In this document: one piece after another, positions 22,781-33,851 of the stretch | Layout: each line of letters begins with the position of its first letter | How positions within the stretch are numbered: the stretch's first letter is position 1 | Source: Gambelia wislizenii | Taxonomy: Eukaryota; Chordata; Lepidosauria; Squamata; Crotaphytidae | Direction: 5' to 3' | NCBI GenBank assembly: GCA_030847615.1 | Contig: JAUMIR010000003.1 | Location: 20,713,001 to 20,777,000 of the forward strand | DNA length: 64,000 nucleotides | Made by a program: the position numbers and the translations under genes | Notes under the pieces: generated by a model | The model's input: only the letters and a program-made list of their open reading frames with translations | Told to the model about the DNA's origin: nothing | Databases searched by the model: none

Positions 22781-23821
22781 ATTCTCTCAGCTAACTTAGC
22801 TCTAGAAATGGCTCTTTCTCCTTGCTACCAGTTTATCCCAGACTGGTCTCGTGAAGTGTGAGTTCCTATGACACAGCTGTTTGGCTTTTGCTAGTTGTCA
22901 CAATTGTGCCTAACTGTTCTATTCTTTTAGGGGGCTGTTTGTGGCCATTTCTTGGATCTGCACTAAGCCTCTTCCAAAGTTGTTGTTGTTATTGTTAGGC
23001 ATGGTTTGCTGAAGTGACCCATCATTTGATGGGGGAAATGTTCTCCTTCATCCCATAGAATAAGAGTTATATAGTACAAAAGTTCCATTTTTCTGATGCA
23101 CTATAGCATTATATGTCTATGTTTTTTAAAAAACAAAAAAGAATAAAAAAAGAAGAAAAGCAGACTTTTTGGTTCTGATATGTCTCTGAATTAAAAACAG
23201 AATTATTCAGAGGTGGGAACAAACTGTTGCAGCTCATACTAGGATTTGCCTGGAAATAGTCTGGGACAATAGAAACATGATTTATATTCTTTTCTATTCT
23301 ATTTTTAAGATAATTACAACAACAAATCCTGCAACCTCCTGACACATTTGTCCTATCCGGCAAAGCCCATAATTTAGCCTTAATGTATTTTGTATAAGTA
23401 ATAATTTATTGACAATATTTTTATTAGTAATATATTTATTGATTTTTTTAAAAAAAAATACAGGATATACAGTGTATAAAAATTATTTAAATAATAATCA
23501 TTATGTGATCTTCATGCCTAACATTATAAATGATGAAGAAACATCCTGTCCAAACCATTTCAGCCACAACCAGTGAGTCCTAAAAATTGGAATGCCTCTC
23601 CATTGGATACACAGAATTTGCTCTGTGTCAGAGTCTATGTAACTAATTTCATCTGTCCCCATCCATAGATTTCATATATTAACTTCTTTTTTGGTGTGTG
23701 GGGGGGGCAGAAAGAACTGTAGGTTGTAGTCAAGACTAACTTTTCCAAGCTGTATTGAACTCAGGGGAACAAAACAAGGCCCAACAATCCTAGAGAACAT
23801 TCTGGAACATTTCCCAGGATC
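22781..23821. other. no gene or repeat recognised
   Basis: AT-rich, with poly(A)/poly(T) stretches around 23,120-23,460. Confidence 0.45.
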
Positions 23822-23871
23822 CTTTGTTGTGCACAGGGATTCTGTGGCACACATGTAGGGTTCACTCAGCT

Positions 23872-23907
<36 letters not shown>

Positions 23908-24009
23908 TTTAAAAATATTTAATATTTTTTATTTAATAAGTTCCCTGAAGGGTGAGTCTCTGCGTCACTGGGCAACCTCAACTTGCACCTTTCACAAAGA
24001 ACCTTGAAT
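23822..24009 (+). repeat. segment duplicated at 25,648-25,833 (copy 1)
   Basis: Runs from CTTTGTTGTGCACAGGG to CACAAAGAACCTTGAAT and contains (TAA)n at 23,873-23,908. The second copy lies 1.8 kb downstream in the same orientation, close in sequence but with a shorter AT repeat. Confidence 0.9.
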
Positions 24010-25261
24010 TTATCCTCCAGTTATATTTTTACCATTATATATCCCTGCCACTAAGCTGTGGAAATAAACCTTTTCCATCATGTTCATTCTAATGACACAG
24101 CTCCTTAAGGTTCAGATGGGTAGATGATTTGATTGCGGAAGAGTGAGAATGATAAAACAGCAGAGTTTATTAAAGTGCCATGGTGCTTATTGGATTCAGT
24201 GGAGGATCAGTCCAAATAAAGACTGTAGCACTGAAGACATCAAAAGGGGAGTGGGGAGGGGTGAGAGAAATTTGCAGCTGTTTGACACTGATTTAATTGT
24301 GCTTGTAGTTTGCCTCCTTTTGAAATAGCAGAACACTAAACAGAAGCATAAGGAAAGGTCACTTCGATGTGGAAACATCAAAAATCCCAAGTGCTTTTCT
24401 AAACTGGTTTTATGTGTTTGGAGCTTGAAATGCTAAATAAACTGTGTAAGTTTATTAGAAGGATCCTCATAATGAGCCCACATACAGATAAATATTTGTC
24501 ACTTGCAGACACAGTACAAATCAAGATCTTAATCAATCTGACAACAGCTTGTAGGCTGCTGGAGTGTTCGCCACTCAAGACAAGCTGATTTTGGAAAACT
24601 GAACATCATGTTAATGAAGCTTTAATTTTCCTTTTTATTGAACCTCCCCTGAGCCTTGTTGAAAGACAAAAGTCAGAGTATCTCATTAGCTATGTCACTG
24701 AATCTGTCAAGGGGTGGATTGTGCCATGCCTACCGCACCAAATAGCCAGATATACAGTATAGATATACTAATAGATTGGGATTAAAGTTATGAGCTCCTT
24801 CATGCTATTAAACACTCAATGGCTACAGCAGCAGACAGTGGCTGCACTAGGGGTGTGTGGAGAGGCCGATCTGTAACAGTTGATACTGGGTGGTGGGGAG
24901 GTGACACTAGCCTTAACTTTGATTTTCCTCATTGACAGCACTGTAGACAAATGGAGAAGTCTTTGTTGTGACAATATGCAATAACAACAGAAGGGATTCT
25001 GAAAAGACTCACCAACTACCAAAGGAGACACTGCTGATTATCTGTATACAATGTGTGATTTTCAAACAAATAAAGGTCTACTCACAAATCTCATCCACGT
25101 CTGTGTCTTATATGAAATATAGCTCATTTATTTCAATGCCTTTAATTGGTTTCATCAAATATGTTATTGTTCCAAAATCTTACACTTTCAAATGAAATCA
25201 CTCAGCTACAGCAGAGTCCTCTCAGTAGAATGGTTCTCAAATAACCCTTGTGGGGAAGTCT
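24010..25261. other. no gene recognised; apparently single-copy
   Basis: No repeat family detected between the duplicated segment and the CR1 at 25.26 kb. 24,430-24,720 is unique-looking and could be checked for conservation. Confidence 0.45.
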
Positions 25262-25647
25262 TAGAATCATAGAATCATAGAATTGTAGAGTTGGAAGAGA
25301 CCATGAGGGCCATCCAGTCCAACCCCCTGTCATGCAGGAAATCACGATCAAAGTATCCCTGACAGATGGCCATCCAGCCTGTGTTTAAAGACCTCCAAGG
25401 AAGGAGACCCCACCACGCTCCGAGGGAGTGTGTTCCACTGCCGAACAGCTCTTACTGTCAAAAAGTTCCTCCTAATGTTGAGGTGGAATCTCTGATCCTG
25501 GAGCTTGCATCCATTGCTCCGTGTTCCAGTCTCTGGAGCAGCAGAAAACAAGCCTGCTCCATCCTCAGCGTGACATCCCTTCAAATACTTAAACAGGGCT
25601 ATCATATCGCCTCTTAACCGTCTTTTTTCCAGGCTAAACATACCCAG
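25262..25647 (-). mobile_element. CR1 LINE, 5'-truncated, young subfamily
   Basis: 3' end with double TCATAGAA at 25,262-25,282. The frame includes 'LGMFSLEKRRLRGDMIALFK' and ends 'LEVFKHRLDGHLSGIL'. The 5' truncation coincides with the start of the duplicated segment at 25,648, joined at a CT shared by both. Confidence 0.9.
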
Positions 25648-25833
25648 CTTTGTTGTGCACAGGGATTCTGTGGCACACATATAGGGTTCACTCAGGTGTG
25701 TTACTATAAAAATAATAATAAAAATAATAATATTTTAAAATATTTAATATGTTTATTTAATAAGTTCCCTGAAGGGTGAGTCTCTACGTCACTGGGCAAC
25801 CTCAACTTGCACCTTTCACAAAGAACCTTGAAT
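25648..25833 (+). repeat. segment duplicated from 23,822-24,009 (copy 2)
   Basis: Same sequence as copy 1 with a few substitutions. It starts with CTTTGTTGTG at 25,648, and the same ten bases occur again immediately after its end at 25,834-25,843, so the copy sits between 10-bp direct repeats. Confidence 0.85.
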
Positions 25834-26085
25834 CTTTGTTGTGGTCAGTTACAGTATGCATACATTAAAAAACAGAAGCAGCTAGAACAACCTTTCCAAG
25901 AAACCTTGGGATGAATTGAACATAAGTGCACTCTGTCAGCAGATGCAGAGCATGGCTAGAAAATTGTCCTTTTCTTGGACTATAAGTTCCAGAAACTCCA
26001 AATAGCATGGCCTCTTCTTACTAAATTGTCACTTTCTATGGTGTGCTAATCACTATTTTGTAAGCTGGGTCCATCTTAAAGAGAG

Positions 26086-26228
26086 TCAGTGTGGTGTAGC
26101 AGTTTGAGTCTTGGAGTAGGACTCTGGCAGACCAAGGTTTGAATTCCTACTCAGTCATGTAGCCCTACTGGATGGTCTTGGGCAAGTCACACATGCTCTG
26201 ATCCCAGAGGAAAATCCTGGGAGATACT
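26086..26228 (+). mobile_element. Sauria-type SINE, truncated
   Basis: 'GTCAGTGTGGTGTAGCAGTT', then 'GGTTTGAATTCCTACTCAG' (B-box-like GGTTTGAATTC) and 'CTTGGGCAAGTCACACATGC'. The 3' half is missing; it ends where a MITE starts. Confidence 0.8.
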
Positions 26229-26230
26229 GT

Positions 26231-26420
26231 AGTTAGGGATTTATTCTGTGCAAAATTTGGATGTAGTGATTTACATAGAAAACAGCATTTTCCATGCAGG
26301 AAACAGTTTTTTTCTGCACATACATGGTATGTTCTATGCAGAAAATGATGTTTTCTATACAAATCAGCCACATGTGAATTTTGCACAGAATTAAGGCTCA
26401 AACTGCAAGGATTATCATGA
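26231..26420. mobile_element. palindromic MITE, 'GGGACTTATTCTGTGC' family, short copy
   Basis: Left 'GGGATTTATTCTGTGCAAAA', right 'TTTTGCACAGAATTAAGGCT', interior with 'GAAAACAGCATTTTCC' motifs. About 190 bp compared with about 370 bp for the copy at 18.9 kb. Confidence 0.7.
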
Positions 26421-26845
26421 CCATGTGGGGGTTAGAAAGTGCCCCCCTCCCACGTTTTCAGCTCCATTTCCAAGCTGCAAAGATAGGGCACTACTCTAGA
26501 GAGTTGGTAGAAGGGTTTCAGATTTCTCAAGTGCTTCTTTTTAAACTCTCCTCACTTTTTTTTTTAAAAAAAGGTTTTTTCAGTAGCAGCAACCCTCCTC
26601 CATGATGGAGAATTAGTGGGTCTAGAGGCTTGTAATTTTCATTGAGGTGCAAAGACACCAACTAAAGAATCAAATGAAGGCTTTATTGTAAGAACTCCAT
26701 TAAAGACAGGAAAGCCCTCTAAGGAGATTTTCACACCAGCAATGTGTTCCATTGCAGGCACAGAACAGGGGTGCTGAAAGATTTTTCTTTCAGATACCCA
26801 ATTCCGTGCCCTCAACATGACTGTTCTGTTGTCTCCCCATGATAT

Positions 26846-27330
26846 TTCAATCATGGGTAGAAGTTGTTAATGACCACCCATTCTGTTTCTGTCATGGAAT
26901 CAAGGGTAGTCTGAAAGGTGTCCAGTTCCTCACCTGCAATGACAGCTGTTGGGGGGAGGTCCATTCTGGACACTTCCAGGCAGGAATGGGACATCCAGGT
27001 AAGTGGCACCCTTTCCCTCCTCCCTGGGTTACCTTTATGTTTTTGTATGTGCTTTCATGCTTTGTGTACTGTTTTGACATTTTGGGGGGTTATTTTTAAA
27101 TTTCCTTCCCACCCATTCTCTCGTGAAAATGAGTGGTATTTGGCATCACTGCTGTAAAAGCAGCTTTATGGCAGCTGCATTTACAGCAGTGAAGCCGAGA
27201 GGAGAGGGAGGATGTGCCTGCTGTGGGATTAAGGTAAGTGTGCAAACATTTTCCTTAATCCCGTAGCAGGTATGGGAGAGGGGCTTGCGGAGCAGAAAAG
27301 GGGCATTTGGCCCCTTTGTGAAAATATCTT
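26846..27330. repeat. variable-hairpin repeat family, copy B
   Basis: Shares 'GGGACATCCAGGTAAGTG' (26,987), 'GGGTTACCTTTATG', 'CTCTCGTGA' and 'ATGGGAGAGGGG' (27,272) with copy A. Hairpin 1: arms 27,142-27,165 and 27,173-27,196, 22 of 24 positions pairing, 7-nt loop. Hairpin 2: arms 27,217-27,234 and 27,253-27,270, 16 of 18 pairing, with loop TAAGTGTGCAAACATTTT. The loop of hairpin 2 resembles the matching segment of copy A (GGTAGATCTGAAACTTTT), but the stems do not. Confidence 0.65.
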
Positions 27331-27473
27331 TAGTGAGCACTCCACTAAACTAGTTTCACTTTTGGTAGAAGTGGGATAATAAGGCAGTGGGAAGAGAAAA
27401 GGGTTAATGCTCCCTAAGAGTATCAGTTGATAGCTCATCGACATTAGGCTAGACTGCTGGGTCCCTGAAACCT

Positions 27474-27699
27474 GCTGTTGTTGTGTTGTGCTTCCAAATG
27501 GACTCTGGCTCATGATGACCCTCTGCTAGCATTTTCTTGGCAAGATTTATTCTGAGATGGTTTGCCATTGCCTTCCTCTTAGATGAGAGTGTGACTTGCC
27601 CATGGCCACCCAGTAGGTTTTCATGGCTGAGCAAGGATTTGAACTATGATCTCCTGGAGTCCCAATCCAGCAATCAAATCACTACAACATGCTGACACT
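27474..27699 (-). mobile_element. Sauria-type SINE
   Basis: Reverse complement shows the head near 27,695 and the body 'ACCTACTGGGTGGCCATGGG', 'CAAGTCACACTCTCATCTAA', 'GGCAATGGCAAACCATCTCA'. It ends with the RTE-like tail 'GGTCATCATGAGCCAGAG' and a CAACAACAG tract at 27,474-27,485. This is the most complete Sauria copy in the window. Confidence 0.85.
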
Positions 27700-27740
27700 T
27701 ACCTGAAGACTACGTGCTTATCTATACGGGGGAAATACTC

Positions 27741-27795
27741 CTCATAGAATTTTGAGGAATTGTAGAGTTGGAAGAGACCATGAGGGCATTTTATT
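27741..27795 (-). mobile_element. CR1 3' tail scrap
   Basis: 'AATTGTAGAGTTGGAAGAGA' then 'CCATGAGGGCATTTTATTCC'. Similarity to the CR1 3' UTR stops after about 50 bp. Confidence 0.7.
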
Positions 27796-27850
27796 CCACA
27801 ATGTATACAAAGGAACACATTACATGTAACATGCTTTCTCCAAAGAATTG

Positions 27851-27884
27851 TATCTCTCTCTCTGGCTTTTCTTCGCAAATGAAA
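27851..27884 (-). mobile_element. very short LINE-X 3' tail
   Basis: On the minus strand 'TTTGCGAAGAAAAGCCAGAG' followed by (GA)n matches the last 30-35 bp of LINE-X. Confidence 0.6.
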
Positions 27885-28692
27885 GCAATGTAGCATAAGA
27901 AAAAAAAACTCCTTCATTGAAAAGGATTGTTTGCCTGCCAAAGCCATTGAATTTTTTCTGCCTCCCTTGCTACTGCTCCTGTACTTCAGCAGAGATGAAA
28001 AAATAAAATAAAACCCTTGACAACATTCAGTGTAGCCCTCAATTTGCATAACTCCAAGGGAAACTCAGAGATTTTATCATGCTAACAAAATTTTGCATAA
28101 CAACTTTCTTTAATTTGTCCATAGTTATCAGAACAATCCTTGAAATACAGAGATAGTAAACAGAATCCAGAGCCATACCCTGGTGTAGCTATGAGCTATG
28201 GGGAAGGGAAAGTAAGGTGAGGTCACTGCCCTTCCAAATACAAATTCTGCTCCCCAATGAAATTTTCTTTCAGGCTTCAAATTTCTAGCATAGCATACAG
28301 TGAGACATTGAAAATAATGCACACTTAGAACACTTATATTTGCTATATTCACATTCCCTTGGCAACTTTGCCTGCCTCTTTTCTCTGGATGCCTAAACTG
28401 TATTTCCAAATGCAGAATGGATGTTTTAAGTTATTTCAAGGCTGGAAATTTGGAGACTGAAGGAAAATTGCAATGGAGGACAGAATTGGGGGCAATGCTC
28501 TCTTTTTGGATACACACACAATGCACACACTCACACCATTTCTGCACCCTGGCTTTACCCTTTGTGAAAGCTAGCGTTTTAGTAGGATACATAGGGTAGA
28601 CTCCAATTTAGAAATTATGAGGGCCAGACAGTGTGATTTGTAGAATTCAGTAAGAGTTCTTTTCTCCCCAGAGTTTGAGTATACCTTTGTCA

Positions 28693-29236
28693 CAAAGACT
28701 TAGGCCTTGTCTACATTGGCTATTGACCTTGTCTTGGCCCCGTCATTGAGCCCTGCAGTCCTTATGATGCCAGGCGTTTGCCCCATTTTGCCCCCAGGCA
28801 GTCCCCACAATGCCTTAGCAAAGATGGAGGTAAGACAGGTAAAGCCCGATAAACCATCACAGCAAAATACCTGGGAAAAACCATTTCTCTGTGGAAAAAA
28901 ACTTATCAGGCCCCATGGGACCACAGGAGCCCCTACCACCAAGCTGGTCCACACTGCAGCTGCCATCCACACTGCACTCTCTGGATCCAGGCACCAGGCC
29001 TGCCACATGTGACCAGGCTGGTCACATACAAGGGGCCTTGCTCACATGCTGTGGGCCAGCTTCCTGGCTCCTGAGAGTGGGACGCAGGAGGCAATGGTGG
29101 TGGCTGCAGGGACAGGTTGGTGGTCTGGACTCCATCCTGTTTCATGCCGGTAACAGAGGAGGAACAGGTCACACCCACTGCCAGAATACACAGGTAGGGA
29201 GCTGGTGTATTCTGGCCTGTGTAGATGAAGCCTTAA
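28693..29236. mobile_element. non-autonomous DNA element, 'GGGCTTGTCTACA' family, copy 2
   Basis: 'TAGGCCTTGTCTACATTGG' at the left and 'CCTGTGTAGATGAAGCCTTA' at the right form terminal inverted repeats. Interior 'GTGACCAGGCTGGTCACATA' and 'CCCTGCAGTCCTTATGATGC' match the 7.6 and 38.9 kb copies. About 540 bp, no transposase. Confidence 0.7.
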
Positions 29237-29561
29237 TGGTAGTGCAGGGATCAGCCTTTGGAACCTCCAGTTAAAGTTAGATCTGGTAGTAAGCAAAGGG
29301 ACTGAATTTTATTTCTCTGTCCCTGAAGAGCTATTACTAGAGGCTAGATAGAAAGTCTAGCCTTATAAGTGGCATCTAAAAGGGTAGGTGAAGGAAGGTG
29401 AATCCTAGATTTCCTTCTCCATGGTTGCCAGTTAATGTGGCTACTCAAAGCAAAGAATGGAAAAGGCAAAGCAGCTTTTTTGCACCTTTTTGCTGATGGC
29501 TTCAATAGGTCCAAATGTTATATTTAATTAAAGAGGAAAACATGTATTTTAGGTAAAATAC

Positions 29562-29570
<9 letters not shown>

Positions 29571-29596
<26 letters not shown>
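29571..29596. repeat. (GA)n microsatellite
   Basis: Thirteen GA units preceded by nine A residues. Confidence 0.95.
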
Positions 29597-29832
29597 TGCT
29601 TACATGAGTGGAAAATGAGTTAAAATATGTGTCAGTTTCCATGCACACAATTCCCACTAAAGTCTTGCAAGCTGGATGGGAAGAAAATGCTGTTTTGGTA
29701 GGATTTGGCAGGTACCTACAAAACTGAAACAGGAATATTTTTACACTCAGACCCTAAACTTAGGCCTTTGTATGCTTCTCAAATATCTGCGGCTCATATT
29801 CTAACAGGTGTTAATAAGTTTGAAGCAGCTAC

Positions 29833-30026
29833 CATATCCTGGAACAGTCCCAACTTGTCAGGGACAGTACTAATAAATCCTCCAGCATTTCACTTTTTAG
29901 CTGCTTTTAAAATGTCCTATTTTTTCTCACCACTTCCCAATTTCCTCCTTTGCCATCTTGACCACACTCTGTTGTTGCTTGCCCACACCTGTTCTCATTT
30001 TATTCTGTGAAACATTGGAGAGTATG
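29833..30026. mobile_element. MITE, 'CATACCCTCCAACATTT' family, internally deleted copy
   Basis: The ends 'CATATCCTGGAACAGTCCC' and 'AAACATTGGAGAGTATG' are inverted. The interior ('GCTTTTAAAATGTCC', 'TGCCATCTTGACCACACT') matches the longer copy at 53.8 kb. Confidence 0.65.
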
Positions 30027-30075
30027 CTAGCGTAGACCCATTGAATCAATGGAAGTTGACTACACATTCATTAGG

Positions 30076-30250
30076 GTTACCAGGGGGAAAACCAGAGACA
30101 ACCCATGTACTTTCATGGTTGTGTAGAAGAGGGAATTTCATCAGGCATTGCTTGTTACCACTTGGCATGACAAGCAAAATCTGTTGAAATCCCATCTTCT
30201 ACACAATCATTAAAGATACAGGAGCCATCTCCAGTTTTCAGTCTGGCAAC
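30076..30250. mobile_element. palindromic MITE, 'GTTGCCAG' family, copy 2
   Basis: 'GGTTACCAGGGGGAAAACCA' at the left, inverted as 'CCAGTTTTCAGTCTGGCAAC' at the right. Same 175-bp length as the 17.8 kb copy. Confidence 0.75.
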
Positions 30251-31599
30251 TCTAACTGAGACATCATTCAATAATTCTTAGTAGGCCTGCTCTAGTTGGG
30301 ACTAACCAATAAGAATTGGATAATCAGGGCTACCAAATTTTATTTGCAAAACAAACAAACAAATTGTTGGCCCCATCAGTAAAGAAAGATGTACTAAGAG
30401 GCCAGATATTGCTTTTTAGAATTTAGTTTTGCTGCACACATTCAAAACTTGCAAAACTTCATTTTTTGGACTATAGCTTCAATGACCATGAGGTCTGGGG
30501 GATTCTGGAAGTTGCAATCCAAAATGTGTCCTCCCCCAAGAAAGATTTGGTGATGACAGCAATTTGTAGTGTTTTTCTGAGAAAGAATGTGATTTAACAG
30601 GTAAGCTTGGAGCACTGTATAGACCTTAGAGTATAAAAACCATAAAATAAGATAACAGAACATAAATAATGGACTCATTGACATTTTCTGGCTTTTCAGA
30701 CCTCAACACTTATGCTGAATACCTATCAAAATGTATTTCTACTGAAGAGATGAGTAAAATGGATGGCAACCTTACATAAAACAGACATTCTTACTTTGCT
30801 TATAGCCTTTGACATGGCTCCATAAAATACCAATTGTGAGACATTTTAAGATTGTGGGAGGTACCTGGCATTTGTTAAAATGAGTATTTTTATTGTAAGC
30901 GAGCCTGCCTGCCACTTAAGGAGTGTCTCCCAGATGGTAAAGGAATCATTAAAAGTTCATTTTATAACCACTGGACCCGGCTTTAAAGCCTTTTGAACTG
31001 CTGAGGCCTTCTAATCATTCAGTATTGCTCCCGTTTGCCAGTGAAGCGAATCCAATGGCTCTTTCAGCATATGGTCTATTTCTGCTAATGAACGGGCAAT
31101 TTATTCACTTTAACATATAGATTGTAAAACTAATCCTCCTGTAGAAACATTATGCTTGCCTCCATGCTTTAACTCTCACGCTTCTTTGGCATGGAGGGTG
31201 GGGTGGGGATGGTGCTCTCAGGAGATACCTTTCATAATTAAGACTTTGATCACAATTCATACTAGTGATAGGTCTGAGTTCATTGCCTCTGTTTCCTTTC
31301 CAGTAGAAGCCTGTAAAATTAAATGGAGTTACTCTACTGAAGATCTGGATCAACTGTATGCTCAAGGGGGAATTTCCCTCTACCTGTCTAAAATTCTGGA
31401 TCGCTGGCATTTATTTTAAGTGAGTTTAATGTGCATGGAGACCTTTTAAATGAAGCAAGCCATTCAAATTCATGCCCCCCTCTTATCTTCTGCATATGTA
31501 ACAGGTTAACTTTTTCTCATTATTCAGAGGTGGCACCTGACTATAATCTTTATGTGCTATAGCTATACAAATGTACAAACTGTTGTACTAGAAGTAGCT
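30251..31599. other. no gene; partly unique sequence
   Basis: A palindromic MITE trace lies at about 30,460-30,535. The block 30,780-31,130 has balanced composition and no repeat similarity in the window; I cannot assess conservation without alignment. Confidence 0.4.
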
Positions 31600-31750
31600 C
31601 ATACCTTCTAACATTTTGCAGATGAGAAGTGGGACACATGTGACCAAGCAGCATTGAAGTGTGGTCAAGACGCCAAAAGTGGAAGGAAGAACAGACAAGC
31701 TAGGAGAGGTTGTGGCAGTTTGCTTTTTGGAAGGTGTGCCCTAGTAGAGG
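31600..31750. mobile_element. MITE, 'CATACCCTCCAACATTT' family, partial
   Basis: 'CATACCTTCTAACATTTTGC' followed by 'GTGGTCAAGACGCCAAAAG' and 'AGCTAGGAGAGGTTGTGGC'. It matches the left part of the copy at 48,566; the right part is missing. Confidence 0.65.
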
Positions 31751-31839
31751 ATTAACAGTAGGATTCATGCCATTACATTTTGACCAGGTGTTGTTTTTTT
31801 TTTAAAGAAAACCCTTTTCTGCTTGATTCTTAAGGCCTC

Positions 31840-32150
31840 AGTGTCTCCTCCCAGGCTCTGAAACTCCCTTCTAAAACAGAGTAGACTGGCACACTTCCTA
31901 TTCTTGTTCCATAAACAGCTGAAGACTTCCATATTCTGACAGGGCTTTGAGGCCTGATTATTCAGGTGGAGCAGCCCTTGGATAATGCACTGTGTTTTCC
32001 ATTTGTTAGTTTTTGTTATGCCTTTGATGGCTTATGTTTTTAACTGGTTTTGATTTTGTTGATAGATTAATCACTTTAACTTTTATTTTTGTGAATTTTA
32101 AACTACTGTAAGCCACCTTGAGTCCCAAACTGGGAAAAGCTGGCATATAA
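31840..32150 (+). mobile_element. L2-like LINE 3' end
   Basis: Degenerate C-terminal codons, then a 3' UTR with 'CTTATGTTTTTAACTGG' and 'GTAAGCCACCTTGAGTCCCA', ending 'GGCATATAAATAAAATAG' plus a (TAG/TAA)n tract to about 32,205. Parallel to 22,462-22,780. Confidence 0.6.
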
Positions 32151-32217
32151 ATAAAATAGTAATAGTAATAGTAGTACTACTAGTGGTAGTAATAGAATAG
32201 TATGAAACACCAAGATA

Positions 32218-32579
32218 GAGTAGGACCCCCATATCCGTTGGGAATTGGTTACGGGGGGAGGTGTGGATAATGAAATCCGTGTATAACAGTGAATGTGGGA
32301 TGGGAGAAGGGAAGCGGGATCTCTTCTCTCCTCTCCCTTCTCCCTTCACCCCCACCCCTGCGGAGCCCTCATGGGGGAAGGGAGAAGAGAAGCAAGATCT
32401 CTCCTCCTCCTTTCCCTCAGCCCCTTCATCACCACTGCCACCACAAGAGCTCTCACAGGGGAAGGGAAGCGAGATCTCTCTTCCTCCTCTACCCCCTTCC
32501 ACCATTGCCCCCCCCACCATTGCCAGCCACGGATAACTGAATCAGTGGATGGCAAATCAGCAGATATGAGGTCCTACTG
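32218..32579. mobile_element. Tigger-like TA-flanked DNA element with internal minisatellite (copy 2)
   Basis: Starts GAGTAGGACCCCCATATCCG, ends CAGATATGAGGTCCTACTG, flanked by TA (32,216-32,217 and 32,580-32,581). Inside are only two to three GC-rich units ('CCCTCATGGGGGAAGGGA', 'CTCTCACAGGGGAAGGGA', about 87 bp apart). At 362 bp it is the shortest of the three copies. Confidence 0.8.
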
Positions 32580-32867
32580 TACCTCTGAAGAGGCGTCTAA
32601 AAATGCCATGGAAAGGTAACTATTGTTGCACTAATAAAGTGACACCGAACCTGAATCTGTTATGCATTACAGATAACTATGTTACTTGTAACTTATTACT
32701 TCTGAGCTCTGATTTGGAAATACACTACCTTCAAACATATATGTTGCATTTAAATCTATTTATTTATTGTGGGTGATAATTACTGATTGATTTAGTGATT
32801 AATGACATCTCTGGTCCCCTCTCAAGTCCATGTGATCCCTGATGGGACTGAGATGACAAGTATCTTT

Positions 32868-33380
32868 GTCCACTTTGGGCTAATCTACATGGCCCAGGAC
32901 ATCTTGGTTCCGTGCTGGTGTAGCCTGCCTGCGGATCAGGCCTTTGTCTCCCCCTTTGCCTCAACAAAACATGTAGGAATCCAGACAGGAATGCTGGCCC
33001 ATCACTGGAGTCACTGCCATTTTTCTTGCCCTTCAGGCATCAAGGAAACTGGACACAATATGTTACCCAAGTCCCCCAGACTTAGTCACATGCTGCAGGA
33101 CCCCTTCCTGGACCCAGAAGGGTAAGGGGTACAAGCAGCTGAAGTGACAGGCTGGCCTGCTGGGATGGGCTCCTGTGGACATGTGGAACTTGAAGTAAAG
33201 TGGGTATTATTTTAGAATGCTGTATCAGGCCCAACCCTGGCTTGCTGCTTTCTGAGCCACATTTCTGCCCCAGGGGTCATCATGACTACCTGGGGGCAGA
33301 TCAGGGCAAATGCAGTATGCACTGCTAGGCTCTCAGACAGGAGCAAGCTGGTGTAAACTGCCCATGTAGATAAGGCCTAT
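32868..33380. mobile_element. non-autonomous DNA element, 'GGGCTTGTCTACA' family, copy 3
   Basis: 'TTTGGGCTAATCTACATGG' at the left and 'CCCATGTAGATAAGGCCTA' at the right. The interior has 'TTAGTCACATGCTGCAGGAC' and reads in the opposite direction to copies 1 and 2. The flanking octamers TGTCCACT and TGTGGAGT are only 5/8 alike. Confidence 0.6.
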
Positions 33381-33842
33381 GTGGAGTAAGAACTTAAAAG
33401 ACATTGTGGAACAAATGGTCAAATTATGTTTTTAATATAATTTCCATAGGCAATCTGTTTTGTTTCATAGGTAATATTTTCCTTGGGAAACAACCAATAT
33501 ATAGGGGATCATTTTGTGAATGGTTGTCTGATCTGGTATTAAAGGAGGCTTGCTGGTATGAGCCTGATACACACTGGATGATGTCACACAAATAATCTCC
33601 ACATAGATTCCACTTGGAAATGACAAGCATTATCAGCTTTTGGAAAAGTGAAGGAGTTATTAAATTAACATTCAAATTGAGAGCTCTGCAGGTGATTAAA
33701 TTGATTATGTTCTGTAAAAACTAATTCTTGGCATATTTAGTTAGCAGTGTCATAACTCAGCTCATTTATAGGTTCCCTTATACATAAAAAGAGTTGGGCT
33801 GCTTATCTCAATGCTATCTAGACATGATCTTTCTTCTCTAGT
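33381..33842. other. no gene or repeat recognised
   Basis: Short open frames on both strands at 33,404-33,675 show no domain. This is the left flank of the LINE-X insertion. Confidence 0.45.
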
Positions 33843-33851
33843 GCAGGAGTG

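Noticed and set aside
28707..29296. Open frames of 80-127 codons
   Set aside because: They lie inside a non-autonomous DNA element that also exists at 7.6 and 38.9 kb without conserved frames.
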